This document shows, piece by piece, positions 15,207 through 23,731 of a stretch of DNA of 42,649 nt. The notes under the pieces were generated by a model. It had not been told where the DNA came from and did no database searches. It saw only the letters and a program-made list of their open reading frames with translations. The DNA lies in contig CACWOZ010000016.1 of assembly GCA_902762655.1 (NCBI GenBank), positions 1 through 42,649 on the forward strand, in the 5' to 3' direction. Made by a program: the position numbers and the translations under genes. The DNA comes from an uncultured Bacteroidia bacterium (lineage in GTDB: Bacteria; Bacteroidota; Bacteroidia; Bacteroidales; UBA932). The stretch's first letter is position 1, and each line of letters opens with the position of its first letter.

Positions 15207-17000
15207 ATGGAAAACATCTATGCAGACAGGATAGCACGGCTCAGGGCGATGATGCGCAGCCGCGGATGGGATGCCGTAATCGTGACTGGGTCTGATCCGC
15301 ACGGAAGCGAGTATCCCGCCGAGCGCTGGAAGTGCATACAGTGGCTCACCGGATTCACCGGTGAAGCAGGCGACGTGGTAGTTACTCTGGACCACGCCGG
15401 ACTTTGGACCGATACCCGCTACTTCATCCAGGCTGTGCAGCAGCTTGAGGGGACCGGCGTGGAGCTGCACAAAATGCGCGTTCCGGAACAAGTCCCTATA
15501 GATCAGTGGCTTGCCGGGAAGTTTGCAGATGAGGACGAAGTATACTTCGCTGTGGACGGAATCTGCGTAGGCCAGGCTTTTATCTCCGGAATCAAGCAGG
15601 CTATGAACGCCAACGGCGCGGCCTGTCACATAGTTAGCATTCCCGATATGCTGGACGCTATCTGGCCGGACAGGCCGGGCATTCCCCAGACACCCATTTT
15701 CACAGTCGATCCTGGCGAAAGCCGTATAGAGCGTCTGGGTCGCCTGCGTGACTATCTCGATGCCCAGGGCGCTGACTACATCTTCCTTAACACCCTTGAC
15801 GACATCGCCTGGACACTGAACGTACGGGCATCTGACATAGAATACAATCCCCTCGTGATTTCATTCCTGCTCGTAGGACCGGAGACCGCCGAGTGGTTCG
15901 TGCAGAAGGAAATTGTGGAGGATCCCGTGACAGAGGCCACCTTCGCAGAACTTCAGGAGGATGGCATCTTTCTCCGTTATTACGAAGAGACGGAGATTGC
16001 GCTCAGCGAACTCGACGGGCGAGTGCTGGCGGATACGGATACTCTTAACTACCACCTCTGCTCTCTGATCGGCCAGGCAAGGCTCATACCCTGTCCTTCT
16101 CCCGTACAGGGGTGGAAGGCGGTAAAAAATGCCGTGGAGATCGAAGGATTCAGGAACTGCCACGTGCAGGACGGCCTCGCGATGGTGAGATTCCTCCACT
16201 GGCTGGACCGTTGCGTTCAGAACGAACGGGCCGTGAGTGAATGGGATGCGGCCGTCAGGCTAGGCCAGTTGCGGGCGGAAATCCCCGGTTACCAGGGCGA
16301 CAGTTTCGAAACTATCTCGGCCTACGGGCCATCCGCGGCCTTGCCGCACTATATTACTCCCCGGACGAGTGCGCCGGTGCTGGAGCCACACGGCCTGTAT
16401 CTCTGTGATTCGGGCGGGCAGTATCTTGACGGCACCACCGACATAACCCGTACCTTGGCTCTCGGGCCTTGCACTCCGTTGGAGATGGAGGATTACACCC
16501 TCGTGCTGCGCGCTCACATCGCCCTGGCTTCAGCGGTCTTCCCCTCAGGCACGCCCGGATGCCGCCTGGACGTGCTTTCACGAGAACCGTTGTGGGCATA
16601 CCAGAGGAACTTCGGGCATGGTACAGGACACGGTGTCGGCTGGTTCCTTGGTGTGCACGAAGGGCCGCAGGATATACGTCAGAACTTGAATTCCACCGGA
16701 TTCGAGGCAGGTATGGTGACATCCGACGAGCCGGGCATATACCGTGAAGGTATGCATGGTGTGCGTCATGAAAATCTGCTTCTGTGCGTCTCTGCCGGAT
16801 TGAACGATTTCGGGACCTGGCTCCGCTTCGAGCCGCTGACTCTCTGTCCCTTCGACACCGCGCCCCTCCTTGTGGAGATGCTCACCCCGGCAGAACGCGA
16901 ATGGCTGAACAACTACCACGCACAAGTCTATGCCACCCTCCGCCCTTATCTAGATGACTTCGACGGGCAGTGGCTACAGCAAAAGACGACGGCAATCTAA
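15207..17000 (+). CDS. pepP: Xaa-Pro aminopeptidase, M24B, three-domain type
   Basis: A 597-residue metallopeptidase that removes N-terminal residues before proline. Two creatinase-like N-terminal domains (GSDPHGSEYPAERWK; LWTDTRYFIQA) precede the pita-bread catalytic domain. The metal ligands are visible: DGTTDITRT (two Asp), GTGHGVGWF (His), SDEPGIYREG (Glu) and RHENLL (Glu). The length matches the eukaryote-like long form common in Bacteroidota. It is cytoplasmic, with no signal peptide. Its stop codon directly abuts the stop of the next gene on the other strand. Confidence 0.93.
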   Translation: MENIYADRIARLRAMMRSRGWDAVIVTGSDPHGSEYPAERWKCIQWLTGFTGEAGDVVVTLDHAGLWTDTRYFIQAVQQLEGTGVELHKMRVPEQVPIDQWLAGKFADEDEVYFAVDGICVGQAFISGIKQAMNANGAACHIVSIPDMLDAIWPDRPGIPQTPIFTVDPGESRIERLGRLRDYLDAQGADYIFLNTLDDIAWTLNVRASDIEYNPLVISFLLVGPETAEWFVQKEIVEDPVTEATFAELQEDGIFLRYYEETEIALSELDGRVLADTDTLNYHLCSLIGQARLIPCPSPVQGWKAVKNAVEIEGFRNCHVQDGLAMVRFLHWLDRCVQNERAVSEWDAAVRLGQLRAEIPGYQGDSFETISAYGPSAALPHYITPRTSAPVLEPHGLYLCDSGGQYLDGTTDITRTLALGPCTPLEMEDYTLVLRAHIALASAVFPSGTPGCRLDVLSREPLWAYQRNFGHGTGHGVGWFLGVHEGPQDIRQNLNSTGFEAGMVTSDEPGIYREGMHGVRHENLLLCVSAGLNDFGTWLRFEPLTLCPFDTAPLLVEMLTPAEREWLNNYHAQVYATLRPYLDDFDGQWLQQKTTAI

Positions 17001-17462
17001 TTATTCCTGGCGGAAGCGGGTTTCGAGGGCGCTGACTATGCGCACGAGATCCTTGACTGGGCCTTCGAGTTCAAAACCGGTAGCAGCTCGGGTGAATGTG
17101 ATGCGGTCTTCGAACATGCGGGTCAGCCGCATCACGGGAGACTGGATGCGGAATTTGAGATTCTCCCCGTTCTCGTCTTCAAGCACGTAACCGCGGTCAT
17201 GCATTACATCCACTACTCCCAGACGGATTTCATCATAGGCTCCTGGCACGAAAGCTTTGCGCCGGCCAAAACCAAGATTCGGATAGATGGCCGCGAATAT
17301 AGCAATGATGACTGCTATCTTCCAGAGCGAGTCAGCACCGTCCTTGAAAATATCATCGAGCGTAGAGCCTACCACGCCGAAAAGAGATAGAATTACAATA
17401 AAGATACACAGGATGATTGCAAGGTAGGCAAAATATTTGATAGAGCGTATAAGGTATTTCAT
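17001..17462 (-). CDS. conserved membrane protein of unknown function
   Basis: A 153-residue protein with two hydrophobic helices (about 10-32 and 47-62) and then a soluble C-terminal half of about 85 residues with mixed alpha/beta character (GVVDVMHDRGYVLE, LRFRIQSP-like strands). I do not recognise a named family; similar small proteins occur in Bacteroidota. A TAAATTCG box 4 nt before its ATG suggests a leaderless transcript. Its stop codon abuts the pepP stop, and it is divergent from the coiled-coil gene. Confidence 0.7.
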   Translation of the reverse strand: MKYLIRSIKYFAYLAIILCIFIVILSLFGVVGSTLDDIFKDGADSLWKIAVIIAIFAAIYPNLGFGRRKAFVPGAYDEIRLGVVDVMHDRGYVLEDENGENLKFRIQSPVMRLTRMFEDRITFTRAATGFELEGPVKDLVRIVSALETRFRQE

Positions 17463-17466
17463 ACTG

Positions 17467-17474
17467 CGAATTTA
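17467..17474 (-). promoter_or_regulatory. -7 box for the small membrane protein
   Basis: TAAATTCG, a one-mismatch TAnnTTTG, ends 4 nt before the ATG at 17462. Confidence 0.35.
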
Positions 17475-17486
17475 CTGAAAAATCAT

Positions 17487-17494
17487 TACTTTTG
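17487..17494 (+). promoter_or_regulatory. -7 box for the coiled-coil gene and hemW
   Basis: TACTTTTG matches TAnnTTTG. The leader of about 55 nt to the ATG at 17555 consists mostly of the palindrome at 17505-17536. Confidence 0.5.
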
Positions 17495-17504
17495 CACAAA
17501 ACAG

Positions 17505-17536
17505 ATCCTTTCGCCGGCAGCCAGCCGGCTCAGGAT
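17505..17536. repeat. palindromic element in a 5' leader
   Basis: ATCCT...GCCGGC-AGCCA-GCCGGC...AGGAT: an inner perfect 6-bp stem with a 5-nt loop and an outer 5-bp stem. Read on the other strand it has the form TGTCATCCTGAGC...GAAAGGATC, which resembles short palindromic intergenic repeats I recall from many bacterial genomes. It lies between promoter and start codon of the coiled-coil gene, so it is transcribed as a leader hairpin. Confidence 0.6.
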
Positions 17537-17554
17537 GACAAAAAAAGAAACAAA

Positions 17555-18472
17555 ATGGAAAAAGAAGATCCTTTGATGAGAATTGAGCGCGAAGAGCGCG
17601 AACGCAAAGAAAAAGGTTCGGCACTGAAGCCCATCATGTGGGTCCTGGCTGTTATAGCCATTGCTCTGGGCGCCGTCCTCGCATATGTCTGGTCCAGCAA
17701 GAATAGTCTTGTAAAGGACCTCGAGATTGACAAGCAGCAACTTACAGAACAAATCGTGAGTCTGCAGGACGACTATGAGTCACTCTCCACTGAATACGAT
17801 TCCGTGAATGCACAGCTCGACTCCTCCAAGGAGGAAGTCGCACAGTTGGTGGAGCGTATAAAGAAGACCGAGGCCACGAACCGTGCAAAGATGCGCCAGT
17901 ACGAGAAAGAACTCGGCACCCTGCGAAGCATCATGCGCAGTTATGTAAAGCAGATCGACTCTCTCAACACCCTCAACAAGAAACTCACCGTGCAGGCCGC
18001 GGACGCCCGCCGCGAAGCCGATGAGGCCAACACCCGCAACGCCGCCCTTACCGAGCAGGTCAATGCACTTACCGACAAGGTGGCAGTAGGATCCATCATC
18101 AAGGCCCGCAGCATTTCGCTTGTCGCCTATGGGGCATCCGGCAAGGTGATGGACCGCAGCAGCCGCGTAACCCAGATGGTTGTCAACCTCACTCTGGCGG
18201 AGAACGAACTTGCACCTACCGGTCCTGTCCGCATCTTTGTGCGTGTAAAAGATCCCGACGGAATCCTGCTTATGGACGGCACAGGAGCCAGTTTCACCAT
18301 TGAAGGGGAGGCCATGCCCGCAACCGCATCCCGCGAAATCGACTACAATGGCAAGGATGTGGACGTGAGCATATATGTCAACAACACAGGCGAGTTCACC
18401 AAGGGCATCTACACCGCAGAGGTGTACACCGCCCAGGGCCGTCTCGGCAAGGCTGAGACCATGTTGAGGTAA
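17555..18472 (+). CDS. single-pass membrane protein with long coiled coil, unknown function
   Basis: A 305-residue protein. A charged N-terminus is followed by one membrane helix at about 26-47, then a coiled coil to about 185 with regular heptads (DLEIDKQQLTEQIVSLQDDY; RREADEANTRNAALTEQ), then a C-terminal beta-rich domain of about 100 residues (VRIFVRVKDPDG, VDVSIYVNN). The topology places the coil and beta domain in the periplasm. I know no named family; such proteins are conserved in Bacteroidota. The ATG at 17555 was chosen because it follows the leader palindrome. Its stop overlaps the hemW start (TAATG). Confidence 0.7.
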   Translation: MEKEDPLMRIEREERERKEKGSALKPIMWVLAVIAIALGAVLAYVWSSKNSLVKDLEIDKQQLTEQIVSLQDDYESLSTEYDSVNAQLDSSKEEVAQLVERIKKTEATNRAKMRQYEKELGTLRSIMRSYVKQIDSLNTLNKKLTVQAADARREADEANTRNAALTEQVNALTDKVAVGSIIKARSISLVAYGASGKVMDRSSRVTQMVVNLTLAENELAPTGPVRIFVRVKDPDGILLMDGTGASFTIEGEAMPATASREIDYNGKDVDVSIYVNNTGEFTKGIYTAEVYTAQGRLGKAETMLR

Positions 18473-19557
18473 TGATTTATCTCCACGTCCCTTTTTGCAG
18501 GAGTTTCTGCACCTACTGTGATTTCTATTCAGAGATTGCGTGCAAGGGAAGGGATGAGGCGGCGGTGGCCCGCTGGGCCGATGAGGTCTGTGAGGAGATA
18601 GCCGCGCGCCGCGAGGAGATAGAATCGACCTTGGATCTGGATACTCTTTACATTGGAGGAGGTACGCCCAGCGTGCTTCCTCTTTCTGTTCTGCAGCGGA
18701 TTCTCGACCAACTCAATACCCTCCGCGACGGGCAAAGGGCCGGGCTGGCGCCCCAAGAAAATGGGGCGGTCAGTCCCGGCATTGTCCGTCCGCAAGGCCA
18801 TCGCTACAGCGAGTTTACCATTGAGGTAAATCCGGAGGATATAGTGGAGCGGGGGCCGGAATACGTCCAGGGCTTGTTGGATCTAGGGGTTACACGCATC
18901 AGTATGGGGGTGCAGTCGCTGGATGACGGCATCCTTAGATGGATGCATCGCCGCCATTCCGCCGACGGTGCACGGCAGGCTTTCCATCTGATTCATAGCG
19001 CGGCGCGCAAGGAGATACTCCCCTGCGCTGCCGTCAGCATCGACATGATCACCGGAGTACCGGGAATGACTATGGAGATTCTGGAAAGGACGCTGGAGGA
19101 GGTCATATCCTGGCGTCCGGAGCATTTCTCCGCATACCAACTAAGCATCGAAGAAGGCAGTGCCCTGGCGCAGATGATAGAAAAAGGAGAGGTGAAGGAA
19201 CTGGATGAGGAAGAATGCCGGGCGCAGTACGATTACCTGTGCCGGCGGCTGGCCGAAGCCGGGTATCATCATTATGAAATATCCAACTGGGCGCTACCTG
19301 GCCACGAGGCGGTGCATAATTCGGCCTACTGGACCCGTCATCCCTATGTAGGCCTGGGCCCGGGAGCGCATTCTCTGGTCAGAAACAGACGGAGTTGGAA
19401 CAGCCAGACCCTGAGCGGCTGGACATCAGAAGGCGAAGACCTGACCCCGGAACAGATTCACGAAGAGGAGGTTATGCTCCTTGCCCGCACAGACCGAGGC
19501 CCAATCCCTGAAAAGGACTGGTTCATCGCGGACGACATCATTTCTGGACTTATATAG
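18472..19557 (+). CDS. hemW: radical SAM heme chaperone HemW with palindrome-encoded insert
   Basis: A 361-residue radical SAM protein. The 4Fe-4S ligands C9, C13 and C16 and the GGGTPS motif at 62-67 are typical of HemW, formerly called coproporphyrinogen III oxidase-like; it delivers heme to respiratory enzymes. Residues 85-107 are an insertion between LDQLNT and the EFTIEVNPED strand, where relatives have a short loop; the DNA for it (18725-18792) is an imperfect palindrome. The reading frame is kept, so the protein is probably functional with an extra loop. It overlaps the upstream gene by 1 nt. Confidence 0.9.
   Translation: MIYLHVPFCRSFCTYCDFYSEIACKGRDEAAVARWADEVCEEIAARREEIESTLDLDTLYIGGGTPSVLPLSVLQRILDQLNTLRDGQRAGLAPQENGAVSPGIVRPQGHRYSEFTIEVNPEDIVERGPEYVQGLLDLGVTRISMGVQSLDDGILRWMHRRHSADGARQAFHLIHSAARKEILPCAAVSIDMITGVPGMTMEILERTLEEVISWRPEHFSAYQLSIEEGSALAQMIEKGEVKELDEEECRAQYDYLCRRLAEAGYHHYEISNWALPGHEAVHNSAYWTRHPYVGLGPGAHSLVRNRRSWNSQTLSGWTSEGEDLTPEQIHEEEVMLLARTDRGPIPEKDWFIADDIISGLI
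18725..18792. repeat. imperfect palindromic element inside hemW
   Basis: The left arm 18725-18754 and right arm 18763-18792 are near-complementary: GCCGGGCTG pairs with CAGTCCCGGC with one bulge, CGCCCC with GGGGCG, and GACGGGCAA with the TTGTCCGTC side with small mismatches. The loop is AAGAAAAT. It encodes hemW residues 85-107 in frame. Confidence 0.6.
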
Positions 19558-19577
19558 TGATTTCGGACAGGGGCTCG

Positions 19578-20153
19578 CTACCATAAATGCTGCGCGGCAG
19601 CATCGAGGGCCTCGTAGAATTCGTGGCCGAAGCGGCGGATGAGGGGCTCCCGCAGGAACTGGTACACGCGTATGCCTTCCCGTTTTCCACGCTCAAAAGC
19701 GCAGCGGCAGATATCCCAGCGATGCAGGTTCAAGGCCATTCCCCCACCTCTGAATTTCTTTATCCGGATGGGATAGAGAGCGCAGGAAATGGGTTTTACA
19801 AGACCGGCTTTCTCAATGGCACAGAGGCAGTTATCCCCTTCGAAGCAACAGTATGCGCACTCTTCGGTATCCGGGACCAGCGGGGTCACCAGATCGCCTT
19901 CACGGTCGACGGTAAAGTAGCCGGAAGCCTCGGCGGCGGCACGCCCCTTTTCCGGAACAAGATGCTTGAATGCCGGATAATCCCTCTCCAGTGCGGGGAT
20001 TTCATCCTCTTCGAGAGGCGCTCCGCTATCGCCCACTATGCAGCAGGCACCTTTGCAAACGGGGTAATCACAGGCAAAAAACTCGCAGATGACATCCTCG
20101 CTGACGAGCACGTCTCCTATCTCGACTATAGTTCCGAAATCTTCCCGCCTCAT
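19578..20153 (-). CDS. DUF3109 family cysteine-rich protein
   Basis: A 191-residue protein with the DUF3109 pattern: VLVSEDVICEFFACDYPVC with CKGACC, a GDSGAPLEEDE segment, and further cysteine clusters (CAYCCFEGDNCLC; CALYPIRI; DICRCAF). The cysteines suggest a bound Zn or Fe-S cluster as in the YkgJ/CxxCxxCC group. The function is unknown. Its ATG overlaps the stop of the upstream M16-like gene (ATGA), so the two are coupled. It converges on hemW with a 20-nt gap and no terminator. Confidence 0.82.
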   Translation of the reverse strand: MRREDFGTIVEIGDVLVSEDVICEFFACDYPVCKGACCIVGDSGAPLEEDEIPALERDYPAFKHLVPEKGRAAAEASGYFTVDREGDLVTPLVPDTEECAYCCFEGDNCLCAIEKAGLVKPISCALYPIRIKKFRGGGMALNLHRWDICRCAFERGKREGIRVYQFLREPLIRRFGHEFYEALDAAAQHLW

Positions 20154-22696
20154 TTGATAATATATTCGACCTTGCTACCCTTGTCGAGGGAGGAAATGAC
20201 ATTCATCACATCTTCGGCGCTCACCTTTGAAAGATAGGTGGAGTAATTTGAAAGGACGTCCTTGCCTTCGGAATATCGCAGGAGGAATGCGTCCATGACA
20301 TAGTCGGGGTCGGATGCTTCGCCAGCCATCTCCTTCGCAAGAGCCTCCTTCAGACCTTTCAAGGTGCTCGCCGAGAGCGAACCAGCCGAAATACGCGGCA
20401 GCGCATCACGCAACTTGCTTGCCACTTCCATGGGGTCTGCGGGTTCGACATCGGCAGGAAGGCCTGCGGACGGGCAGGAACTGCAGTTAACGAAAATCGC
20501 GATACGTTCTACGGGAAGCAACTGAAGTTGAGGATATATCTCGAAATACTGTCCCAACGGCGCCATATCCCTGATAAGTTCGCGACGCAGGTATTCTACC
20601 GCTATGCGGAAGGCGCACCAGTTTTGCATGGTGAAGGGTCTCTCGGCAGCCATCGCAAGATTCGCTCCCGATCCGGCCCCAATAAGGCGGTCCGTCTTCC
20701 CTACGGTATAAGTAGACCATCCTGAGCGCTGCTGGTATTTCACTTTAGGCCGCACCGAGAAGGTCCTGCTTGTGCGGAAGGCTCCCATGGACCTGACCAG
20801 TATCCTCTGCAGGTAGTACGGATTGAGATTGCCCTCTATGAATATGATGCCGTCCTGGCACTTGGAGAACTGGGCGGCGAAATACCTTTCCGCCTTTTCT
20901 GGGAGATTGTCACTGAGTTTCTCGACGGTCTTGGTGACAGGATAGTAGAAATCCGGGCACATGATGCTGTCGGTGACGGCGTTGATCCCGTCGGTCGATT
21001 GCCGGAAATCTTCCTGCCGGAGCGCCTCGCACTTCTTGTAGTATGCAAAGGCATCCTTGTTCAGGGAACGGCTCTTGTGAATGGACAGCAGCGAACGGCA
21101 GAGGAGGTTCGATTTGTCGGCGGGTGCTGAGCCACGGATGCACATATCCGCGATAGTAACCTCACAATTCATGGTTATACCATTGGCCTCCAGCATATTG
21201 CGGAATCGCATCGAACTCATGCCGCTCACATCGTAAAGGCCGAGCATATCTCCCACGAATGCACTTTCTCCCTCCCCGATGTCAGGGACTTCCGTGTAGC
21301 CACCGCGTATCATCATAGCGTAACGGACCTGATTGTCGGCCGTCTTCTTGAACACCACCTTCATCCCGTTGGCGAAAGTCCACATAGTTCCGTCCGTCTG
21401 GGGATCCACTGTCTCGGACTTTATCTTCATTTTCTTCTCTACAGGATAGTAGAGGGCAAGTGTATCGTTTGACTTGACATGGTAGGCAGTCGGTGTAGAA
21501 GTGGTTTTCCAGGCATTCTGGAAGGTCTGTAGCAGCGCTCCTGTGTCGAGGGAATCGGACGGGGTGCCGTAACTCAAGCCAAGGTTGCGGGCGGGATCTA
21601 TCAAGGCGGCGATGAAGCGGTTGAACATCGACAGGTCCTGCTCGATAGGGATTTTTCGCCCCGAGAAGAAGCTGATCACTTCTTTCGGAGAGACCATCCC
21701 TGCGCCGTAGACGTAGTTGGCGACGCAGGACGAAACGTATTCCCTGTTTGTCACCGGGGCATCCGCCATCCTTTCCGTCCAGGTCTGGAAGCGGGCCTTC
21801 GCATCGCGGAATTCCTCGGGAGAAACCCCATTCCTGTCGATATCGGCCAGAACTCCTGCAATCAGCCGGGTGGCCTCCTGCACGTCATTTTCCGCGACTC
21901 CGGCAATCAGAGTATAAGTTTCGTCAGAATCGGTGGAGGCGCTGTCGAGATATTTGAAGCGCACGTATGCAAGAGGGACTTTGCTTTCGGCGAAGAGTTC
22001 TTCGATGCGCTTGCGGAGGATATACCCCAACTGCCTGGCAAACATATTGGTAACCAGTGGCTGGGGGGTACTCATGTATTTCTGGGGAGTACGGGAAGAA
22101 GAGTAACTGATGCTGATCTCCGCCAGACTGTTACAGCCGTTGTTATAATGTATGAAACGTGGTTTCGCAGAAGGGTTCCATTCATACTCCCGGGCTTTGG
22201 CCGCCGGCGTGCGTTTTGATACCGTCAGGGACATGATGTAGAGACGGTCTTTCAGACGCGCGACATCTATATCCCCGCTGGCCACGATCGCCTGCTCACC
22301 CTGATGCTTGCCTATCAGATTGAAAAGCAGGACTATGGTTGAATCCAATGCAACGGATTGGAAGGTCGGAACATCTTCAAAATTGAAGATTGCAGAGCCT
22401 CCCGCATAGGAGACATATCCGTCCGGAGTATACCCTACTCCTTTGGAAGAAAGGAAATCGTAGCCTAATGCGGCCCTCACATCTTCCTGAGTGTCAGCGT
22501 CTTTTTGAACAAGTGCAAAATTGGCATAACCTTTGGAATATGTATTGGGGACGAGGTAGTAGGAGATGCCGTTGGGGAATGTTCCGGAAGTAATGCCGGA
22601 CCGGCGCCCGAGAGAAGGAAGGTCCTGCGCATACATCCCGGCGGACAGCGCCAGGAAAATTGAAATAAGATATATGTGTCTGAACGCTTTAAACAT
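20150..22696 (-). CDS. M16-like protein lacking the zinc motif
   Basis: An 848-residue exported protein with a signal peptide (MFKAFRHIYLISIFLALSAGMYA). It has the M16 layout of repeated alpha/beta lobes: NGISYYLVPN opens the first pair, ANGMKVVFKK the second, with EGNLNPYYL-like strands between. The HxxEH zinc motif expected after each opening strand is absent: the first reads ALGYDFLSS and the second GEGESAFVGDML. It is therefore probably not a peptidase; non-catalytic M16 subunits act as partners of active ones, but none is encoded nearby. The start at 22696 gives the signal peptide and lies 16 nt after a promoter box. Confidence 0.8.
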   Translation of the reverse strand: MFKAFRHIYLISIFLALSAGMYAQDLPSLGRRSGITSGTFPNGISYYLVPNTYSKGYANFALVQKDADTQEDVRAALGYDFLSSKGVGYTPDGYVSYAGGSAIFNFEDVPTFQSVALDSTIVLLFNLIGKHQGEQAIVASGDIDVARLKDRLYIMSLTVSKRTPAAKAREYEWNPSAKPRFIHYNNGCNSLAEISISYSSSRTPQKYMSTPQPLVTNMFARQLGYILRKRIEELFAESKVPLAYVRFKYLDSASTDSDETYTLIAGVAENDVQEATRLIAGVLADIDRNGVSPEEFRDAKARFQTWTERMADAPVTNREYVSSCVANYVYGAGMVSPKEVISFFSGRKIPIEQDLSMFNRFIAALIDPARNLGLSYGTPSDSLDTGALLQTFQNAWKTTSTPTAYHVKSNDTLALYYPVEKKMKIKSETVDPQTDGTMWTFANGMKVVFKKTADNQVRYAMMIRGGYTEVPDIGEGESAFVGDMLGLYDVSGMSSMRFRNMLEANGITMNCEVTIADMCIRGSAPADKSNLLCRSLLSIHKSRSLNKDAFAYYKKCEALRQEDFRQSTDGINAVTDSIMCPDFYYPVTKTVEKLSDNLPEKAERYFAAQFSKCQDGIIFIEGNLNPYYLQRILVRSMGAFRTSRTFSVRPKVKYQQRSGWSTYTVGKTDRLIGAGSGANLAMAAERPFTMQNWCAFRIAVEYLRRELIRDMAPLGQYFEIYPQLQLLPVERIAIFVNCSSCPSAGLPADVEPADPMEVASKLRDALPRISAGSLSASTLKGLKEALAKEMAGEASDPDYVMDAFLLRYSEGKDVLSNYSTYLSKVSAEDVMNVISSLDKGSKVEYIIK

Positions 22697-22712
22697 AATA
22701 AGGCATCTGGCA

Positions 22713-22720
22713 CAAAAATA
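22713..22720 (-). promoter_or_regulatory. -7 box for the M16-like gene
   Basis: TATTTTTG on the minus strand matches TAnnTTTG. It is divergent from the TPR gene promoter. Confidence 0.45.
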
Positions 22721-22733
22721 CAACAAAATTTAC

Positions 22734-22741
22734 TATTTTTG
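22734..22741 (+). promoter_or_regulatory. -7 box for the TPR gene and U32 gene
   Basis: TATTTTTG matches TAnnTTTG and gives a leader of about 38 nt. Confidence 0.45.
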
Positions 22742-22784
22742 CGATTCAGTAACAAGTATTGAACCAAACACAACTTATAAGAAA

Positions 22785-23729
22785 ATGAAAAAGCTTATCA
22801 TCATTGTAGCATCTCTGCTCTGCGGAAGCCTGGTTTATGCCCAGGATCTTGCAACGGTAACAGAAACCTACAACAACGGCATTACTGCAAATGAAGCAGG
22901 TAATGTAGAGATGGCCCTACAAAACTTCAAGGAGGCCCTTGTCATGGCGGAAGCCCTTGGCGAAGAAGGGGCCGAGATTGTCACAAACTGCAAGAATTCC
23001 ATTCCCGTTCTCATGTTCGCCCTTGCAAAGAAGGCCGTGAACGAGGCAGAATACGACAAGGCCGTAGCAGGCCTCAAGGAGACCATCGAAACAGCAAACA
23101 AATACGGTGTAGACAACATCGCCGACGATGCTACCGTGCTGATTCCGCAGGTTCTTATGCAGAAAGCCAACGGCTTCTTCAACGATAAGGACTATGCTGC
23201 CGCAGCAGCAGCTTACAAAGAAGTACTCGCCGAAGATGCAGCCAACGGAATGGCAAGCCTCCGTCTCGGTGCAGCCCTCAAGGCTACAGGTGACAAGGAA
23301 GGCGCAATAGCAGCATTCCAGGCCGCTATTGAGAACGGTCAGGACAAGGCTGCCAGCAAGCAGTTGATCAACCTCTATCAGCAGGATGCAGCCGCCAGCC
23401 TGAAGGCTAAGAAATATGACGATGCTATCGCCTCTGCTCTCGAGTCCAACAAATACGGCGAGAATGCAAAGGCATACCAGATAGCCGGTACCGCTGCATC
23501 CAATGGCGGAAAGACCAAGCAGGCCATTGAATTCTTCGAGAAGTACATCGAACTTGCCCCCACCGCAAAGAACAGCGGAGACATTCTCTTCAGCATCGCT
23601 GTTTCCTATCAGCAGCTTAAGGATAATGCCAAGGCGAAGGAATACTATCAGAAGGCTGTTGCCGATCCTTCCAAGATCAATCCCAACAACCTGAAGAACG
23701 CTCAGGCAATGATTGCTGCCATCAAGTAA
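22785..23729 (+). CDS. exported tetratricopeptide repeat protein
   Basis: A 314-residue protein with a signal peptide (MKKLIIIVASLLCGSLVYA) and about six TPR-like helical pairs, for example ANGFFNDKDYAAAAAAYKEVL, LGAALKATGDKEGAIAAFQAAI and AIEFFEKYIELAPTAKN. It is likely a periplasmic scaffold for protein contacts; the partner is unknown. The U32 gene follows after 2 nt. Confidence 0.85.
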   Translation: MKKLIIIVASLLCGSLVYAQDLATVTETYNNGITANEAGNVEMALQNFKEALVMAEALGEEGAEIVTNCKNSIPVLMFALAKKAVNEAEYDKAVAGLKETIETANKYGVDNIADDATVLIPQVLMQKANGFFNDKDYAAAAAAYKEVLAEDAANGMASLRLGAALKATGDKEGAIAAFQAAIENGQDKAASKQLINLYQQDAAASLKAKKYDDAIASALESNKYGENAKAYQIAGTAASNGGKTKQAIEFFEKYIELAPTAKNSGDILFSIAVSYQQLKDNAKAKEYYQKAVADPSKINPNNLKNAQAMIAAIK

Positions 23730-23731
23730 GG

